DNA from: Fredricksoniimonas sp964643325
GTDB taxonomy: Bacteria > Omnitrophota > Gorgyraeia > Zapsychrales > Fredricksoniimonadaceae
DNA: 64,000 nucleotides
Reading direction: 5' to 3'
Assembly (NCBI GenBank): GCA_964643325.1
Contig: CAZXSE010000002.1
Location: 1 to 64,000 of the forward strand
In this document: positions 40,312 to 50,052 of the stretch, in pieces
How the letters are laid out: every line of letters starts with the position of its first letter
How positions within the stretch are numbered: position 1 is the stretch's first letter
Position numbers and translations under genes: made by a program
The notes under the pieces: generated by a model
What the model was told of the DNA's origin: nothing
Database searches by the model: none
The model's input: only the letters and a program-made list of their open reading frames with translations

Positions 40312-41417
40312 ATCAATCGGGAAATAATGTCCGCCACAGAATCCGGCTTTGCAAGCACCCTGGTCCGCGCGCGCGCCTGTTCCAGGGCGGCCGGCGATGC
40401 CGCCAACCCCAGCACCGCCGAGACCAGGTCCCGCATCGGCATGCCGCTCAGGCCGATGCCGTTAGCCGCGAGAACACGGACGTTCCCGGCTTCCTGCCCG
40501 GGAATGGCGCTGAAGAATATCATCGGCAAATGGTTCGCCAGCGCTTCGGTCACGGAAAGCCCACCGGGCTTGGTGATCATCACATCGGACGACGCCATCA
40601 TCTCTTCCATGTTATCAACGAACTTGCAGATCTTATGACGCGGGTTGTTCCCGGCCGCAAGCCGCTGGTACAGCTTCTTGTTGTGCCCGCAAATAACAAT
40701 AAGCTGCAGGTCTTTCAGTTCCGCCGCCAGTTCTTCAATGGGGCCGAACCCGAATGAGCTCGTCGATATCAGGACCGTGAACAATTCCGGCGCCAGCCCC
40801 AGTTTGCGGCGCGTCTCGCCCTTATCACGCACGCGCGTGAATTTCTCGTCCAGCGGAATGCCGGTGACATGGATCTTCTGGGCCGGGACGCCCATGGCCG
40901 TCAGGCGCTCTTTGGTGTACGCGCTGGCCACGCAATATTCATCAACCCCCGGGATAAGCCAGATCTTGTGCACATCAAAATCCGTTACAACAACGACCAG
41001 CTTGCCCTGTATCTGCCCCGTACGGCGCAAAAAACCGCACACCTCGGCGGAAAGAAAATGTGTTGTCACGATCCGGTCGAACTGTTCTTTTTTCAGATAA
41101 GCCACCAGGCGGGATGTGTTAAGCCCGTTATAAACACGGCGGACCGCGCGGAACACGGGCAGGAACCATGACCGATCGGTCAGGGCAAAGAACGCCGCCC
41201 ACAAGGTCGGCAGCTGGGCGACCATGAACTCATAGCCCTTGCTGTAAAGAACGCGGAAAACGGGTGTGGTAAAGTCCAGCGCGTCGATGATGACCGCGTC
41301 CGCCCGTCCGCGGGCAACAAGCCCGTGATGGAGGGCCTCAGCCGCCTTGCGATGCCCCGCGCCGGCGGTGGCGTGAATGATCAGGATCCTTGGCGATGAT
41401 GTATTTTGCGGCTGCAT
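40308..41417 (-). CDS. Glycosyltransferase of the MGDG synthase/MurG-like family (GT28)
   Basis: The 369 residues begin MQPQNTSSPRILIIHATAGAG, with the GHRKAAEAL motif of the monogalactosyldiacylglycerol synthase family. The donor-binding half shows VISTSSFGFGPIEEL and ITKPGGLSVTEALANHLPMIF. The protein probably adds a sugar to a diacylglycerol-type lipid or lipid carrier in the inner membrane. GGAGG lies six bases before the ATG. It overlaps gmhB by 80 bases, so gmhB ends inside its coding region. Confidence 0.87.
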   Translation of the reverse strand: MQPQNTSSPRILIIHATAGAGHRKAAEALHHGLVARGRADAVIIDALDFTTPVFRVLYSKGYEFMVAQLPTLWAAFFALTDRSWFLPVFRAVRRVYNGLNTSRLVAYLKKEQFDRIVTTHFLSAEVCGFLRRTGQIQGKLVVVVTDFDVHKIWLIPGVDEYCVASAYTKERLTAMGVPAQKIHVTGIPLDEKFTRVRDKGETRRKLGLAPELFTVLISTSSFGFGPIEELAAELKDLQLIVICGHNKKLYQRLAAGNNPRHKICKFVDNMEEMMASSDVMITKPGGLSVTEALANHLPMIFFSAIPGQEAGNVRVLAANGIGLSGMPMRDLVSAVLGLAASPAALEQARARTRVLAKPDSVADIISRLI

Positions 41418-41937
41418 AAAGATCCTCCACGATAAGATCAGGACGGACATCCCAGCGTTTCATATAAGAACGATCTTCCCGCCCGCAGAGCGCAAAAATG
41501 GTCCGGCAGCCGGCATTCTTTCCTGTCTTGATATCCCCTTCGGTATCACCCACGAAATACGCGCTTCCGGCGTCCTTAAGGGTCCTGCCGATGGACGCAA
41601 GCGCCCTGATCACATTACCCACGCGCGGCTTGCGGCAATTGCATCCGTCGGACGAGCGGCATGTGCAATAGAAGACGCCCGTGATATGCGCCCCGGCTTC
41701 ATCAGCGCCCTGCATCATGCGCCGCGTGATCAGGTCAAGCTTTCGCCGGCTGTACACCCCTTTGCCAACGCCCGCCTGGTTGGAGATCACGAAAATGTCA
41801 TACCCGGCGTCCGTCAACAGCTTCATCGCTTCCAGAGAGCCGGGAATAAAATGAAAGTCCTTCACCTTTGTCACATACAGGCCATTGCCCGGAAATTCAT
41901 TGATCACGCCATCACGGTCCAGAAAGACTACTTTCAT
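41338..41937 (-). CDS. gmhB: Heptose bisphosphate phosphatase (GmhB-like, HAD family)
   Basis: GmhB removes the 7-phosphate of D-glycero-D-manno-heptose bisphosphate in heptose synthesis. The 199 residues have the HAD nucleophile motif FLDRDGVIN (Asp7, Asp9), SNQAGVGKG, and a zinc site CTCRSSDGCNCRKP typical of GmhB. FVGDTEGDIKTG completes the active site. Homologues may act on the 1-phosphate alpha anomer for the GDP-heptose route, which fits hddA and hddC in this cluster. The last 27 residues overlap the following gene. Confidence 0.9.
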   Translation of the reverse strand: MKVVFLDRDGVINEFPGNGLYVTKVKDFHFIPGSLEAMKLLTDAGYDIFVISNQAGVGKGVYSRRKLDLITRRMMQGADEAGAHITGVFYCTCRSSDGCNCRKPRVGNVIRALASIGRTLKDAGSAYFVGDTEGDIKTGKNAGCRTIFALCGREDRSYMKRWDVRPDLIVEDLYAAAKYIIAKDPDHSRHRRRGASQGG

Positions 41938-41966
41938 GTCTGCGCGCCGGGGACCTTCGCCCCGCA

Positions 41967-42731
41967 TTATTTCTTGCCGATGCCCCGGACGATCTCGTAA
42001 TACTTCATGTAGCTCATGATCTGATAGAGCGAAGCGAAGAACGCGATCACAAAACCCATGAACCCGCCCTTGAACCCGCCCTTGCCGATATAAGAACGGA
42101 AGAACCGGTCCGCTGTCCGCCAGAATATATAAGGCATGGACACCTTGCGTCCCGTCGCCACCCACTTTTGGGCTTCCAGCGTGGTCTGGCGGTTGAGGCT
42201 CGCCAGAAAATGCGCCAGGTCCGGATAACCATGATGGATGATATCTTTCTTCAGGTGCCCGCATGTACCGTCGATGAAGACCCGCGGATGCACCGGCTGC
42301 TCCTCGTAGCGAAAATTGCTTTTTTTGACAAGCCGCGTCTTGGACCCGGGATACCATCCCGAATGATAGACCCAGTAATCCCCGATATAGGTGCGAAACG
42401 GCACCGAGAACGCCGCGTGTGCCGTGGAAGGAAGCACGGCATCGATCTCCTGCTGCAGTTCAGGCGTCACACGCTCATCCGCGTCCAGATAAAGGACCCA
42501 TTCATTCTTCGCCTGCGCGGCCGCCCAGTTGCGATGGATGCCTTCGTTCTCCATGGTGCGTTCGTAGATCACCGCGCCATACTCCCGGGAGATCGCGACC
42601 GTGCGGTCCGTGGAATTATCATCCACAACGATCACCTCATCCGCCCAGCCCTTAACGCTGGCAAGGCAATCGTGCATGTTGTCTTCTTCATTCTTGGCGA
42701 TAATAACGACTGAAACGGGGACCGTGGCCAT
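41967..42731 (-). CDS. Family 2 glycosyltransferase, WaaE/KdtX-like
   Basis: The 254 residues have a GT-A fold with VVIIAKNEEDN, VVDDNSTD and YLDADERVTPEL. These closely resemble the beta-1,4-glucosyltransferases (WaaE/KdtX/LgtF) that extend the lipopolysaccharide core at heptose I. The heptose genes on both sides fit a role in core synthesis. It ends in a membrane-associated helical tail. It follows the aminotransferase-like gene by one base. Confidence 0.88.
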   Translation of the reverse strand: MATVPVSVVIIAKNEEDNMHDCLASVKGWADEVIVVDDNSTDRTVAISREYGAVIYERTMENEGIHRNWAAAQAKNEWVLYLDADERVTPELQQEIDAVLPSTAHAAFSVPFRTYIGDYWVYHSGWYPGSKTRLVKKSNFRYEEQPVHPRVFIDGTCGHLKKDIIHHGYPDLAHFLASLNRQTTLEAQKWVATGRKVSMPYIFWRTADRFFRSYIGKGGFKGGFMGFVIAFFASLYQIMSYMKYYEIVRGIGKK

Positions 42732-43828
42732 TACAAAGCCTCCTTGATGCCTGACGCGACCTCTGCGACCTGCGCCTCGGTCATGTGAGGGAACATGGGC
42801 AATGAAAGGATCTCGTCCGCCACTTGCTCCGCGACGGGAAAATCCCCTTTTTTACATCCGGCGTCCGCGTAAGCTTCCTGCAAATGGACCGGAATGGGAT
42901 AGTGAATAAGCGTGGTGATCCCTTGTTCCTTGAGCCTGTCCATCACGCGGGCGCGATCCTTAACACGAATGGCATATGTCTGATAAACATGGTCACAGCC
43001 CGGCTTCACCGCGGGCAGGATAACGCCTGTTCCCGCCAGGTGCTTGGCATAAAGTCCGGCAACGTTCTTACGCATGTCATTCCACTGATCAAGATATTTC
43101 AATTTCGCCGAAAGAACAACGGCCTGCAGCGTATCGAGGCGGGAATTATGCCCTTTGAACTTATGCGCATAGCGCTCGGTGCGGCCGTAATCGCGCAGCA
43201 TCCGCGCCATGTGCGCCATGGCTGCGTCATTGGTCACGACCATGCCGCCGTCGCCCCAGCCGCCCAGGCCTTTTGTCGGATAAAAACTGAAACAGCCCCC
43301 CTGGCCCATCGAACCGCTGCGTTTTCCCTTGTAGCGCGCGCCATGCGCCTGACAGGAATCCTCGAGCACCGCCACCTTGCGCTCCGCGGCCACCGCAAGG
43401 ATCGCATCCATATCAGCCATCTGGCCGTAAAGATGAACGGGCAGGATGACCTTGGTCTTCGGCGTGATCGCCGCCTTGAGTTTTGCGGCATCGATGTTGT
43501 ACGACACCGGGTCGCTGTCCACGAACCTGACTTTCGCGCCCGTGTAGGAAACGCAAAGGGCTGTTGCAATGAACGTGAACGCGGGCAGGATGACCTCATC
43601 GCCCTCGCCCACGCCAAGCCCGGCGAGCGCCAGATAAAGCGCGTCGGTCCCGGAATTGACGCCGACGGCATGCTGAACACCGCAATAGGCCGCGAACTCG
43701 TCCTCAAACTTCTTGACATCCGCCCCCATGATGAACGACGCTTTCGCGATCACGCGTTCAAACCCGGCGTCCACCTCAGGACGGATCATCCTGTTCTGCT
43801 CGGTAAAGTCAATGAACGGAACTCCCAT
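42731..43828 (-). CDS. DegT/DnrJ/EryC1 sugar aminotransferase
   Basis: This 365-residue PLP enzyme transfers an amino group to a keto-sugar nucleotide. The PLP lysine is Lys186 in SFYPTKGLGGWGDGG. The SGTDALYLAL and ILPVHLYGQMADMD segments are typical. The keto-sugar substrate is unknown, but it suggests that an amino sugar is part of the glycan. The start is the ATG at 43828, which overlaps the previous stop as TAATG and has GGAG upstream. Confidence 0.93.
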   Translation of the reverse strand: MGVPFIDFTEQNRMIRPEVDAGFERVIAKASFIMGADVKKFEDEFAAYCGVQHAVGVNSGTDALYLALAGLGVGEGDEVILPAFTFIATALCVSYTGAKVRFVDSDPVSYNIDAAKLKAAITPKTKVILPVHLYGQMADMDAILAVAAERKVAVLEDSCQAHGARYKGKRSGSMGQGGCFSFYPTKGLGGWGDGGMVVTNDAAMAHMARMLRDYGRTERYAHKFKGHNSRLDTLQAVVLSAKLKYLDQWNDMRKNVAGLYAKHLAGTGVILPAVKPGCDHVYQTYAIRVKDRARVMDRLKEQGITTLIHYPIPVHLQEAYADAGCKKGDFPVAEQVADEILSLPMFPHMTEAQVAEVASGIKEAL

Positions 43829-44889
43829 TACAACCACTCCTCCAAGGCCCCGAAGACCTCATCCACTGTTAAGCTGTTCAAGCACGCGCCATGCCCGCAC
43901 GCCGGCATGCGAAAACGGCGGTAACACGGCTGGCACGGCAATCCTTTGATCACGATCTTATGCCCGACGGACGGATAAGGCCCGTACACCGCGGGATCAA
44001 CAGGCCCGAAGACAGATACGGTGCGCGCGCCCGACGCGACAGCGATATGCAGCGGGCCTCCGTCATTAACAAGAACGAAACGCGCACGCTGCATGAAGGC
44101 CGCTGCCTGCAAAAGGCTTGTCTGTCCGGCCAGCGTGATCACGCGCCCCTGATAGCGACCGGCGACGCGCCCACACAGGCCCGCCTCGCTTTGATCCCCC
44201 ATCAGTATAATGGGGTGCTTTGATCTTTCAATTATTTTCTCCACCAAATGCGCGTACTGCTCAACGGGCCAGCGTTTCAGCCGCGCGCCCTTGCCCCAGC
44301 TGGCCCCGCCGCCAGGACACACAACGATAAAAGACCGCTCTTCAAGCCCCTGCCCGGACATGAATGCCGTTGCCCAGGCCTGGTCTTGCGCGGGAATGGA
44401 AAGCCGGATAACAGGGTCCGGGCCATCCTCCGCGACAGGCGCCGGCGCCAGGCCCAAGATATATTCCGCCACATGACGGCCTTCGTATCCCTGAAAGGGC
44501 ATCTTGTGCGTCAACCAGCGCCCGCGGCCCTTATAATCAAAACCGATGCGCCGGGGAATACCAGCCAGCATGAGCGCGATCCCCACAGGAGAGCCCATGG
44601 ACAGATCATACGCAACATCGAACTTCTCCCGGCGGATATCATCCGTGAACGCCCGCCATTTCAGCAGGAACCGCCAGGGCGAGTGCCGGTAGACCGCCAC
44701 GAACTCATCGCGCTCATAAGAAAAAACCTTGTCGATGCGGGGGTCATTCGCAAGCAAAGGCGCCGTCCTGGCATTGCCCACATAACTAAGAGATACATCC
44801 GCCCCGCCCGCTTTGAGCGCCGCGATCAAAGGGAATGTGAAAAGAACATCACCGATCCCGAAAGGATTGACGATAAGGGCCTTGGTCAT
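43828..44889 (-). CDS. Family 9 (ADP-heptose-type) glycosyltransferase
   Basis: The 353 residues have the GT9 fold: N-terminal MTKALIVNPFGIGDVLFTFP, GGGASWGKGARLKRWP and VNDGGPLHIAVASG-x-RTVSVFGP. Family members (WaaC, WaaF, WaaQ) add L-glycero-D-manno-heptose from an ADP donor to the inner core. A C-terminal CQPCYRRFRMPACGHGACL cysteine region is common in this family. It overlaps the upstream glycosyltransferase stop by ATGA. Donor could also be GDP-heptose. Confidence 0.9.
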   Translation of the reverse strand: MTKALIVNPFGIGDVLFTFPLIAALKAGGADVSLSYVGNARTAPLLANDPRIDKVFSYERDEFVAVYRHSPWRFLLKWRAFTDDIRREKFDVAYDLSMGSPVGIALMLAGIPRRIGFDYKGRGRWLTHKMPFQGYEGRHVAEYILGLAPAPVAEDGPDPVIRLSIPAQDQAWATAFMSGQGLEERSFIVVCPGGGASWGKGARLKRWPVEQYAHLVEKIIERSKHPIILMGDQSEAGLCGRVAGRYQGRVITLAGQTSLLQAAAFMQRARFVLVNDGGPLHIAVASGARTVSVFGPVDPAVYGPYPSVGHKIVIKGLPCQPCYRRFRMPACGHGACLNSLTVDEVFGALEEWL

Positions 44890-46031
44890 TTCAATACCGA
44901 ACGGTAAACACCCAGGGTTTCCTGCGCCATGCGTTGCCACAAAAGCTCCCTCGCCCGCTCATACCCTTTCTCAACATAAAGCTCGCGCTCCACATCATTG
45001 CACAACAGGCGCCTGAGCGCCTGTGCCAGGGCCGGCGGATCATAAGGATCAATGATGACCGCGGCCTCGCCGGCGATCTCGGGAACGCCGCCCCGGTCCG
45101 TGGCAATAACAGCGGTCCCCGAAGCGAACGCCTCGGCCATGGATTGCGGGAACCCTTCATAGAACGAGGTTACGACCGCCGCCTGCGCGTTATCCAGGAT
45201 GACCTGCAGCGTTTTTTCCGCCACGAATCCCGTTGTGATCACGCGCTCACGCAGCCCGAGGATCCCGATCTTGCGCTGCGCCCGGTCAAAGGCGCCCTGG
45301 GAATTGGCGATCGCTCCCGTGAAGACCAGCGCCACATCCTCGAGCGCGTCGCGGTGGAACCGCGCGAACCCGTCGAGAACAAGATCAAGATTGCGGCGTT
45401 TATGGCTCAGGCCGCCCGGATTGATCACGTAACGGCGCCCCGCAAGACGGTACTTGCGCAGGATGCTCTCGGCCTCGGCAGCCGGGATCTCGTCCTCATG
45501 GACTTTGGATGCCCCGTAAGGCACTGCCAGCACTTTGTCAGGACGCACATGGCACAGCCGGATAATATCCTTGCGGCTGGCCTCGGCGCCCGTCATGACC
45601 TTCGCCGCCCGGTGCGCCCAGATAAAACTCCGCAATCTGTAACGCAAGGCCTTGCGCCAGAACTTGAACGCATTCAAGACCAGCGGCACCATGTCATGCG
45701 CCGTCACGATCACGGGGCATGAAAAACGGACCGGCGGCATATCAAGCCCCCCGGGCTGATGAAGCAACTCGACCCCGTGCTCCTTCACCAGGCGGGGCAG
45801 GTATTTTGCAACCCATTGCCTGCGCTGTTCGCGCGGCAGGTCAGCGCACACCCGGCGGACGCGCGGGTGCCGGATGAACCTGTCGTATTCCACGCAGATC
45901 TTCTCCGGCGACAACAACACGATCTGGATATCCCCATCGGCCGCAACAAGGCCCTCGACAAGATGCGCCAGATAATTCGCGGCAGCCGAACGTTCCCGGG
46001 TCAAGCTCTCGGCGTCAAAAGCGATCCTCAT
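44886..46031 (-). CDS. Family 4 glycosyltransferase
   Basis: The 381 residues begin MRIAFDAESLTRERSAAANY and carry the GT4 donor-binding signatures: INPGGLSHKRRN, FTGAI, and SFYEGFPQSMAEAFASGTAVI with the EX7E glutamates. It transfers a hexose or similar sugar from a nucleotide donor at the cytoplasmic membrane. It lies within the glycan cluster between a heptosyltransferase-like gene and an SGNH hydrolase. Donor and acceptor are unknown. Confidence 0.92.
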   Translation of the reverse strand: MRIAFDAESLTRERSAAANYLAHLVEGLVAADGDIQIVLLSPEKICVEYDRFIRHPRVRRVCADLPREQRRQWVAKYLPRLVKEHGVELLHQPGGLDMPPVRFSCPVIVTAHDMVPLVLNAFKFWRKALRYRLRSFIWAHRAAKVMTGAEASRKDIIRLCHVRPDKVLAVPYGASKVHEDEIPAAEAESILRKYRLAGRRYVINPGGLSHKRRNLDLVLDGFARFHRDALEDVALVFTGAIANSQGAFDRAQRKIGILGLRERVITTGFVAEKTLQVILDNAQAAVVTSFYEGFPQSMAEAFASGTAVIATDRGGVPEIAGEAAVIIDPYDPPALAQALRRLLCNDVERELYVEKGYERARELLWQRMAQETLGVYRSVLK

Positions 46032-46043
46032 AAATATATCCTT

Positions 46044-47270
46044 CTATGGCTTTTCCTGATGAGCCCGGGCTTGTGCCAGGGCCGCCTGCAATACCGGGCT
46101 CTGCGCCAAATGATCCGCCACCAGCACATTGCCCCGCGCTGTCATATGACCATCCCAATCAAAAAAATATTTATCCTTCGGCGCCCTTAAAAAGGCGTCG
46201 AGCGTGTTCACCCAGGGAATGCGGTTCGCGGCGCAAAAATCCCGCATCATGTCAAAAGGCAGCAGGTCGTCATAACGCCTGCCCTGCTCAAAACCCCAGG
46301 TCCGGCGCCCTTCTTTCCATTGGTCGCCGTCAACATAGGTCCCGTGCGGATACATCACAATGACCAGCGGAATATTCTTCGCTGCCAGCAGGTCCCTTAT
46401 CTTCAACAGATACCGTTCGGTCCGCGCCCAGTGCTCGCGGATCAGGCCTTCGCGCTCCCGGCCGCGCATGAACAAAAGCCCGTCATATTCAATAGCCGAA
46501 CGCAGGGCTTTTTCATGGGCCGCGTTCGCGATGAGCGCCTTGGCCCTTTTACCCTCGCTGACCGCGCGCACATAATTCCCCAAGCCCAGCGCATTCATCT
46601 TACGGATACTGCGCACGACCTTGTTGTGAAAATACCGCGCCAGGGCGCTGTAATACGTTGCCGTGATCCACCAGTCCCGCCTGCCGTTGATGAACATAGG
46701 ATCAAAGCGGTCGATCCTGCCCGAACGGTCATGCACGGCATGGCGTTCGGCGTACCAGTCATCCCACAGATCCGTCAGGTCAAAGAACAAAAGCACTGCG
46801 TCCGGCCCATGGGCCATATGGATGTGCTCGAGATTGCGATAATGCTGCAATGTTCCCGCGCCGCCCACGCCGGCGTTCACGACCTCGGCCGGAACGCCCG
46901 CGGCCTTCAGATCTTTCTCCAGCAGAGCGGGAATGGTCGCGTCATCCGCCGACCCCACACCGAACGTGAACGAATCCCCGACGGCAAAGATGCGCAGCAC
47001 GCCCGCAGGCTTCGGGTCCGCCAGATCCTTCCCGCGGTAACCGTCACGATTGATGCGCGCCTGATAATCAAACTCGCCCGGCACGGATGAAACATTGTGC
47101 AGGACCGTGTCCGGCCTGAACAGGGACGCGGACTGCTGCTGCGTGATATGCGCCAAAGGATCAGGCTCGTGCCGCAGCACCCTGAACGCGATCTCGAGCA
47201 CTGCCAGCGCCACAATAAGGACGCCGATCCAGACGATCAGCATCGTAAGTGCTTCTTTCAGGAACCTCAT
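46044..47270 (-). CDS. Membrane-anchored SGNH/GDSL-type hydrolase or acyltransferase
   Basis: The 408 residues have an N-terminal membrane helix (MLIVWIGVLIVALAVLEIAF), then an SGNH domain. The catalytic Ser lies in AVGDSFTFG, a Gly in VNAGVGGAGT, and the Asp-His pair in FDWDGHMTARG. Such proteins remove or transfer acyl groups on polysaccharides outside the cytoplasm, similar to AlgJ/AlgX-like or PatB-like enzymes. Its place among sugar genes suggests glycan O-acetylation or deacetylation. Confidence 0.82.
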   Translation of the reverse strand: MRFLKEALTMLIVWIGVLIVALAVLEIAFRVLRHEPDPLAHITQQQSASLFRPDTVLHNVSSVPGEFDYQARINRDGYRGKDLADPKPAGVLRIFAVGDSFTFGVGSADDATIPALLEKDLKAAGVPAEVVNAGVGGAGTLQHYRNLEHIHMAHGPDAVLLFFDLTDLWDDWYAERHAVHDRSGRIDRFDPMFINGRRDWWITATYYSALARYFHNKVVRSIRKMNALGLGNYVRAVSEGKRAKALIANAAHEKALRSAIEYDGLLFMRGREREGLIREHWARTERYLLKIRDLLAAKNIPLVIVMYPHGTYVDGDQWKEGRRTWGFEQGRRYDDLLPFDMMRDFCAANRIPWVNTLDAFLRAPKDKYFFDWDGHMTARGNVLVADHLAQSPVLQAALAQARAHQEKP

Positions 47271-47271
47271 C

Positions 47272-48000
47272 TCATTGTCCTGTATTACGGGCCTTGATCA
47301 GGCACACACATTCCGTGCGCTCCCGCGAATGGACCTGTCCAGCCTGTGCCTCGGTAACAGGCTTCCAGAAATTATTGACCGCTGCGGACGGACGGTCTGA
47401 AACAAAAAATTGCTTCTTGAGAACATCGAACCCCGTCACAAGCTTGCTCACGCGCGCGCTATCATAGACCCGCTGCAAAGGCCCCTGGAACGCAACGCCA
47501 AAAGGCACGGTCAACGCCAGCATCCCGCCGGGCTTAAGCACCCGGCGGACTTGCGCCATGGCCTTGAAGTCTGCGCCCTGGTCATCCCGGGGATCATCAT
47601 AATGCCCGATGCCAATATGCTCCATGGTCGATACACAGGTGCACGCGTCGAATGTCGCGTCCGCCATGGGAAGCGCCAGGATATCCGCCTGTTCAATGGA
47701 AACCCCGGGCACCTGATACGGATACGAACGAAAATCCACGCCGGTGACCTTCAATCCCATCCCGGCCAGGTACATGGGCATGACGCTTTCCGCGCACCCC
47801 AGGTCAAGGACGCGCGCCTGCGACGGAAGGTCCGCGAGCTGGGCAAGCGCCGCGATCACGAACGGGATCTCGACGATACGTTCATTGATAAAAGCCCACT
47901 TCACATATTCTTCCCGGCGCAGCGTCCGCCAGTTGAACTGCCGTTTCACTTTCAGGAACACCGGATGATTGATGAAGAACGTGTCTTTTCTGAGCATCAT
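47272..48000 (-). CDS. Class I SAM-dependent methyltransferase
   Basis: The 242 residues have methyltransferase motif I VLDLGCAESVMPMYL, the acidic end of strand 2 (VTGVDFRSYPY) and motif III (VRRVLKPGGMLALTVPF). The substrate is not evident. The family is often found in polysaccharide clusters, methylating terminal sugars. It ends one base before the SGNH gene begins. Confidence 0.87.
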   Translation of the reverse strand: MMLRKDTFFINHPVFLKVKRQFNWRTLRREEYVKWAFINERIVEIPFVIAALAQLADLPSQARVLDLGCAESVMPMYLAGMGLKVTGVDFRSYPYQVPGVSIEQADILALPMADATFDACTCVSTMEHIGIGHYDDPRDDQGADFKAMAQVRRVLKPGGMLALTVPFGVAFQGPLQRVYDSARVSKLVTGFDVLKKQFFVSDRPSAAVNNFWKPVTEAQAGQVHSRERTECVCLIKARNTGQ

Positions 48001-48001
48001 G

Positions 48002-48931
48002 TCAACCTCTCTGCCGCCACCAGGCGATCATGTCGTCCAAAGACCTTTCCAGGCCGTACGCGGGCGCAAAACCGAGCGCCCGGAGTTTTGCATTGTCGCC
48101 GATGATCACGGGGTTGTCGATCGGCCGAATGAGCGCGGGATCAACAACGATCTCCGGCAAAACGCCCGCCTTACGGCATACCAGCCCCAGTATCTCGCGC
48201 AAGGCAACGCCGCGGCCGCTGCAAACATTGTAGATCTCCCCGGAGGCGCCTTTGTCCAGGATGCATTCATACGCGGCAATAACATCGCGCACATCGATGA
48301 AGTCCCGGACCACATCAAGGTCCCCGCAGACGATCTTCCCGGGCGTTCCCCGCGCAATGGCAACAACCTGACGCACGAAAGAACTGACGACAAAGCGTTC
48401 ACTCTGGCCCGGCCCCACATGATTGAATGAACGCGTGCAGACGATATCCATCCCGTACCCGCGCGTAAAAACACGCGAAAGGTCTTCCTGGGCCACGCGC
48501 GCGACCGCGTAAGGGTTCATGGGATAAGCCGGACGGCCCTCCCGCAGCGGGATGTCCGCCGCGGCCACCGGCCCATATTCCTCCGACGAACCGACGGAAA
48601 GGACGCGCGCCTTCAGGCCGGACTCGCGCAATGCCTCGATCACATTGAGGAAGATGTTCGTATTATTCACGAAACAATCGACGGGCCGCTGCCAGCTGAG
48701 CGCCACCGAGCTCGCCGATGCCAGATGAACAACGCGTTCGGGGCGGAACCCTTCGATCAGGCCGCTGATGGCCGCGCGGTCCATGAGAGAAACCTGATGG
48801 AACACAGCACCCGGCAACTTTTCCGGCGGCAGAACAGCGTCAACGCCCGCGATCTCATGCCCCTCTGCCGTCAGGCGCCCAATCAGGTGCGCTCCCACAA
48901 ATCCCGCGGCTCCTGTCACAAGATATCTCAT
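48002..48931 (-). CDS. Rmd-like sugar nucleotide reductase with altered active site
   Basis: The 309 residues are an extended short-chain dehydrogenase with the NAD motif VTGAAGFVGAHL and strong similarity to GDP-6-deoxy-4-keto-D-mannose reductase/dehydratase (SEEYGPV, FNHVGPGQ). The catalytic YxxxK is altered: Tyr141 is present, but the Lys is Arg145 (YAVAR). The codon is CGC, so this is not a single-read ambiguity with AAA or AAG. It may be inactive, use another base, or bind only a ligand. Confidence 0.85.
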   Translation of the reverse strand: MRYLVTGAAGFVGAHLIGRLTAEGHEIAGVDAVLPPEKLPGAVFHQVSLMDRAAISGLIEGFRPERVVHLASASSVALSWQRPVDCFVNNTNIFLNVIEALRESGLKARVLSVGSSEEYGPVAAADIPLREGRPAYPMNPYAVARVAQEDLSRVFTRGYGMDIVCTRSFNHVGPGQSERFVVSSFVRQVVAIARGTPGKIVCGDLDVVRDFIDVRDVIAAYECILDKGASGEIYNVCSGRGVALREILGLVCRKAGVLPEIVVDPALIRPIDNPVIIGDNAKLRALGFAPAYGLERSLDDMIAWWRQRG

Positions 48932-50052
48932 ATGCTCCCGCCCTCATGCGCCACTTCCTGATAGACCTTCAGCGTCGCCGCGGCCGTGCCCTGCAAGAAA
49001 AAGTCACGCGCCCGCCGCAGCCCCTGTTCACGAAGCTCCTGTTGATAGGCGGGATCGTTAACGATCCGCGCCATAGCGCCCGCGATCGCCTCAATGGACG
49101 CCGGCGGCACGATCGCGGCATGACCCGCAGCGATCTCCACCAGCGACGAAACATTGGACGTCACCACCGGCGCGCCGCAGGCGAATGCCTCAACGACCGG
49201 ATATCCGAACCCTTCATAGAACGACGGCATCACGAACGCCTCGGCACAATTATAAAGGGCCCGCAGCATTTCGTCCGTCAAATACCCAAGGAACACCACG
49301 CTACCTTTTAAGCCCAGATCCTCCACGCGCTTGAGGATCCCCTCCATCATCCAACCCTTCATCCCGGCAATGACCAAAACGCCGCTGAACTGGCGGCTAT
49401 CGCGAAGTTGCGCAAAAGCAAGCAGGATATGATCAAGGTTCTTGCGCGGCTCGATCGTGCCCACGAACAGCAAAAAAGGCGCCTCAACGCCAACACTCCT
49501 GATCTGCGCCCTGGCGACAGCGATCTCCTGGGCTCCAAGCCGGTAGAACAGGTCCGGATCGATCCCATTATGAACAACACACGTTCTTTCGCGCGGCAGG
49601 TCATAATAACGGTGCAGATCCTCTCTGGTGCTGTGCGAGATGCAGATGATCCGCCTGGCCCGTGCGACAATATCCTGAAAGCACGATTCCGACAGGACCC
49701 GGGCGCTCTCGGTCTGCGTTTCAGGACATACCCGATGAACAAGATCATTGACCGTTACCACAACATTGTCCTGGCGGGTATCGATCATGCCCGGATGCGG
49801 CAGATGATACACATCCACACGGCCCGCGATCCGGTCCGGCCCGAGGCCAAAATGATCCACCGTCACGGCAAAATTCCTGCCCGGCGCCACAGGCAGGCGC
49901 CGTTTGCGATCGAACAAATTCTTACGGCAATAAAGAATGAACCGGTCCTGCGCGTTGATGCGGGCCAGGTGCGCCACCAGCGTGCGCGCGTACCGGCCGA
50001 TGCCCGTCGTCTGAAGTGCTAAGAATGAGCGGCAGTTGATCGCGATCTTCAT
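48928..50052 (-). CDS. Family 4 glycosyltransferase
   Basis: The 374 residues begin MKIAINCRSFLALQTTGIGRYARTL. The donor site shows FVGTIEPRKNLDHI, SFYEGFGYPVVEAFACGAPVV (EX7E motif) and EIAAGHAAIVPP, which place it with mannosyltransferase-like GT4 proteins such as WbaZ. It overlaps the next gene by ATGA. The substrate is unknown. Confidence 0.92.
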   Translation of the reverse strand: MKIAINCRSFLALQTTGIGRYARTLVAHLARINAQDRFILYCRKNLFDRKRRLPVAPGRNFAVTVDHFGLGPDRIAGRVDVYHLPHPGMIDTRQDNVVVTVNDLVHRVCPETQTESARVLSESCFQDIVARARRIICISHSTREDLHRYYDLPRERTCVVHNGIDPDLFYRLGAQEIAVARAQIRSVGVEAPFLLFVGTIEPRKNLDHILLAFAQLRDSRQFSGVLVIAGMKGWMMEGILKRVEDLGLKGSVVFLGYLTDEMLRALYNCAEAFVMPSFYEGFGYPVVEAFACGAPVVTSNVSSLVEIAAGHAAIVPPASIEAIAGAMARIVNDPAYQQELREQGLRRARDFFLQGTAAATLKVYQEVAHEGGSI

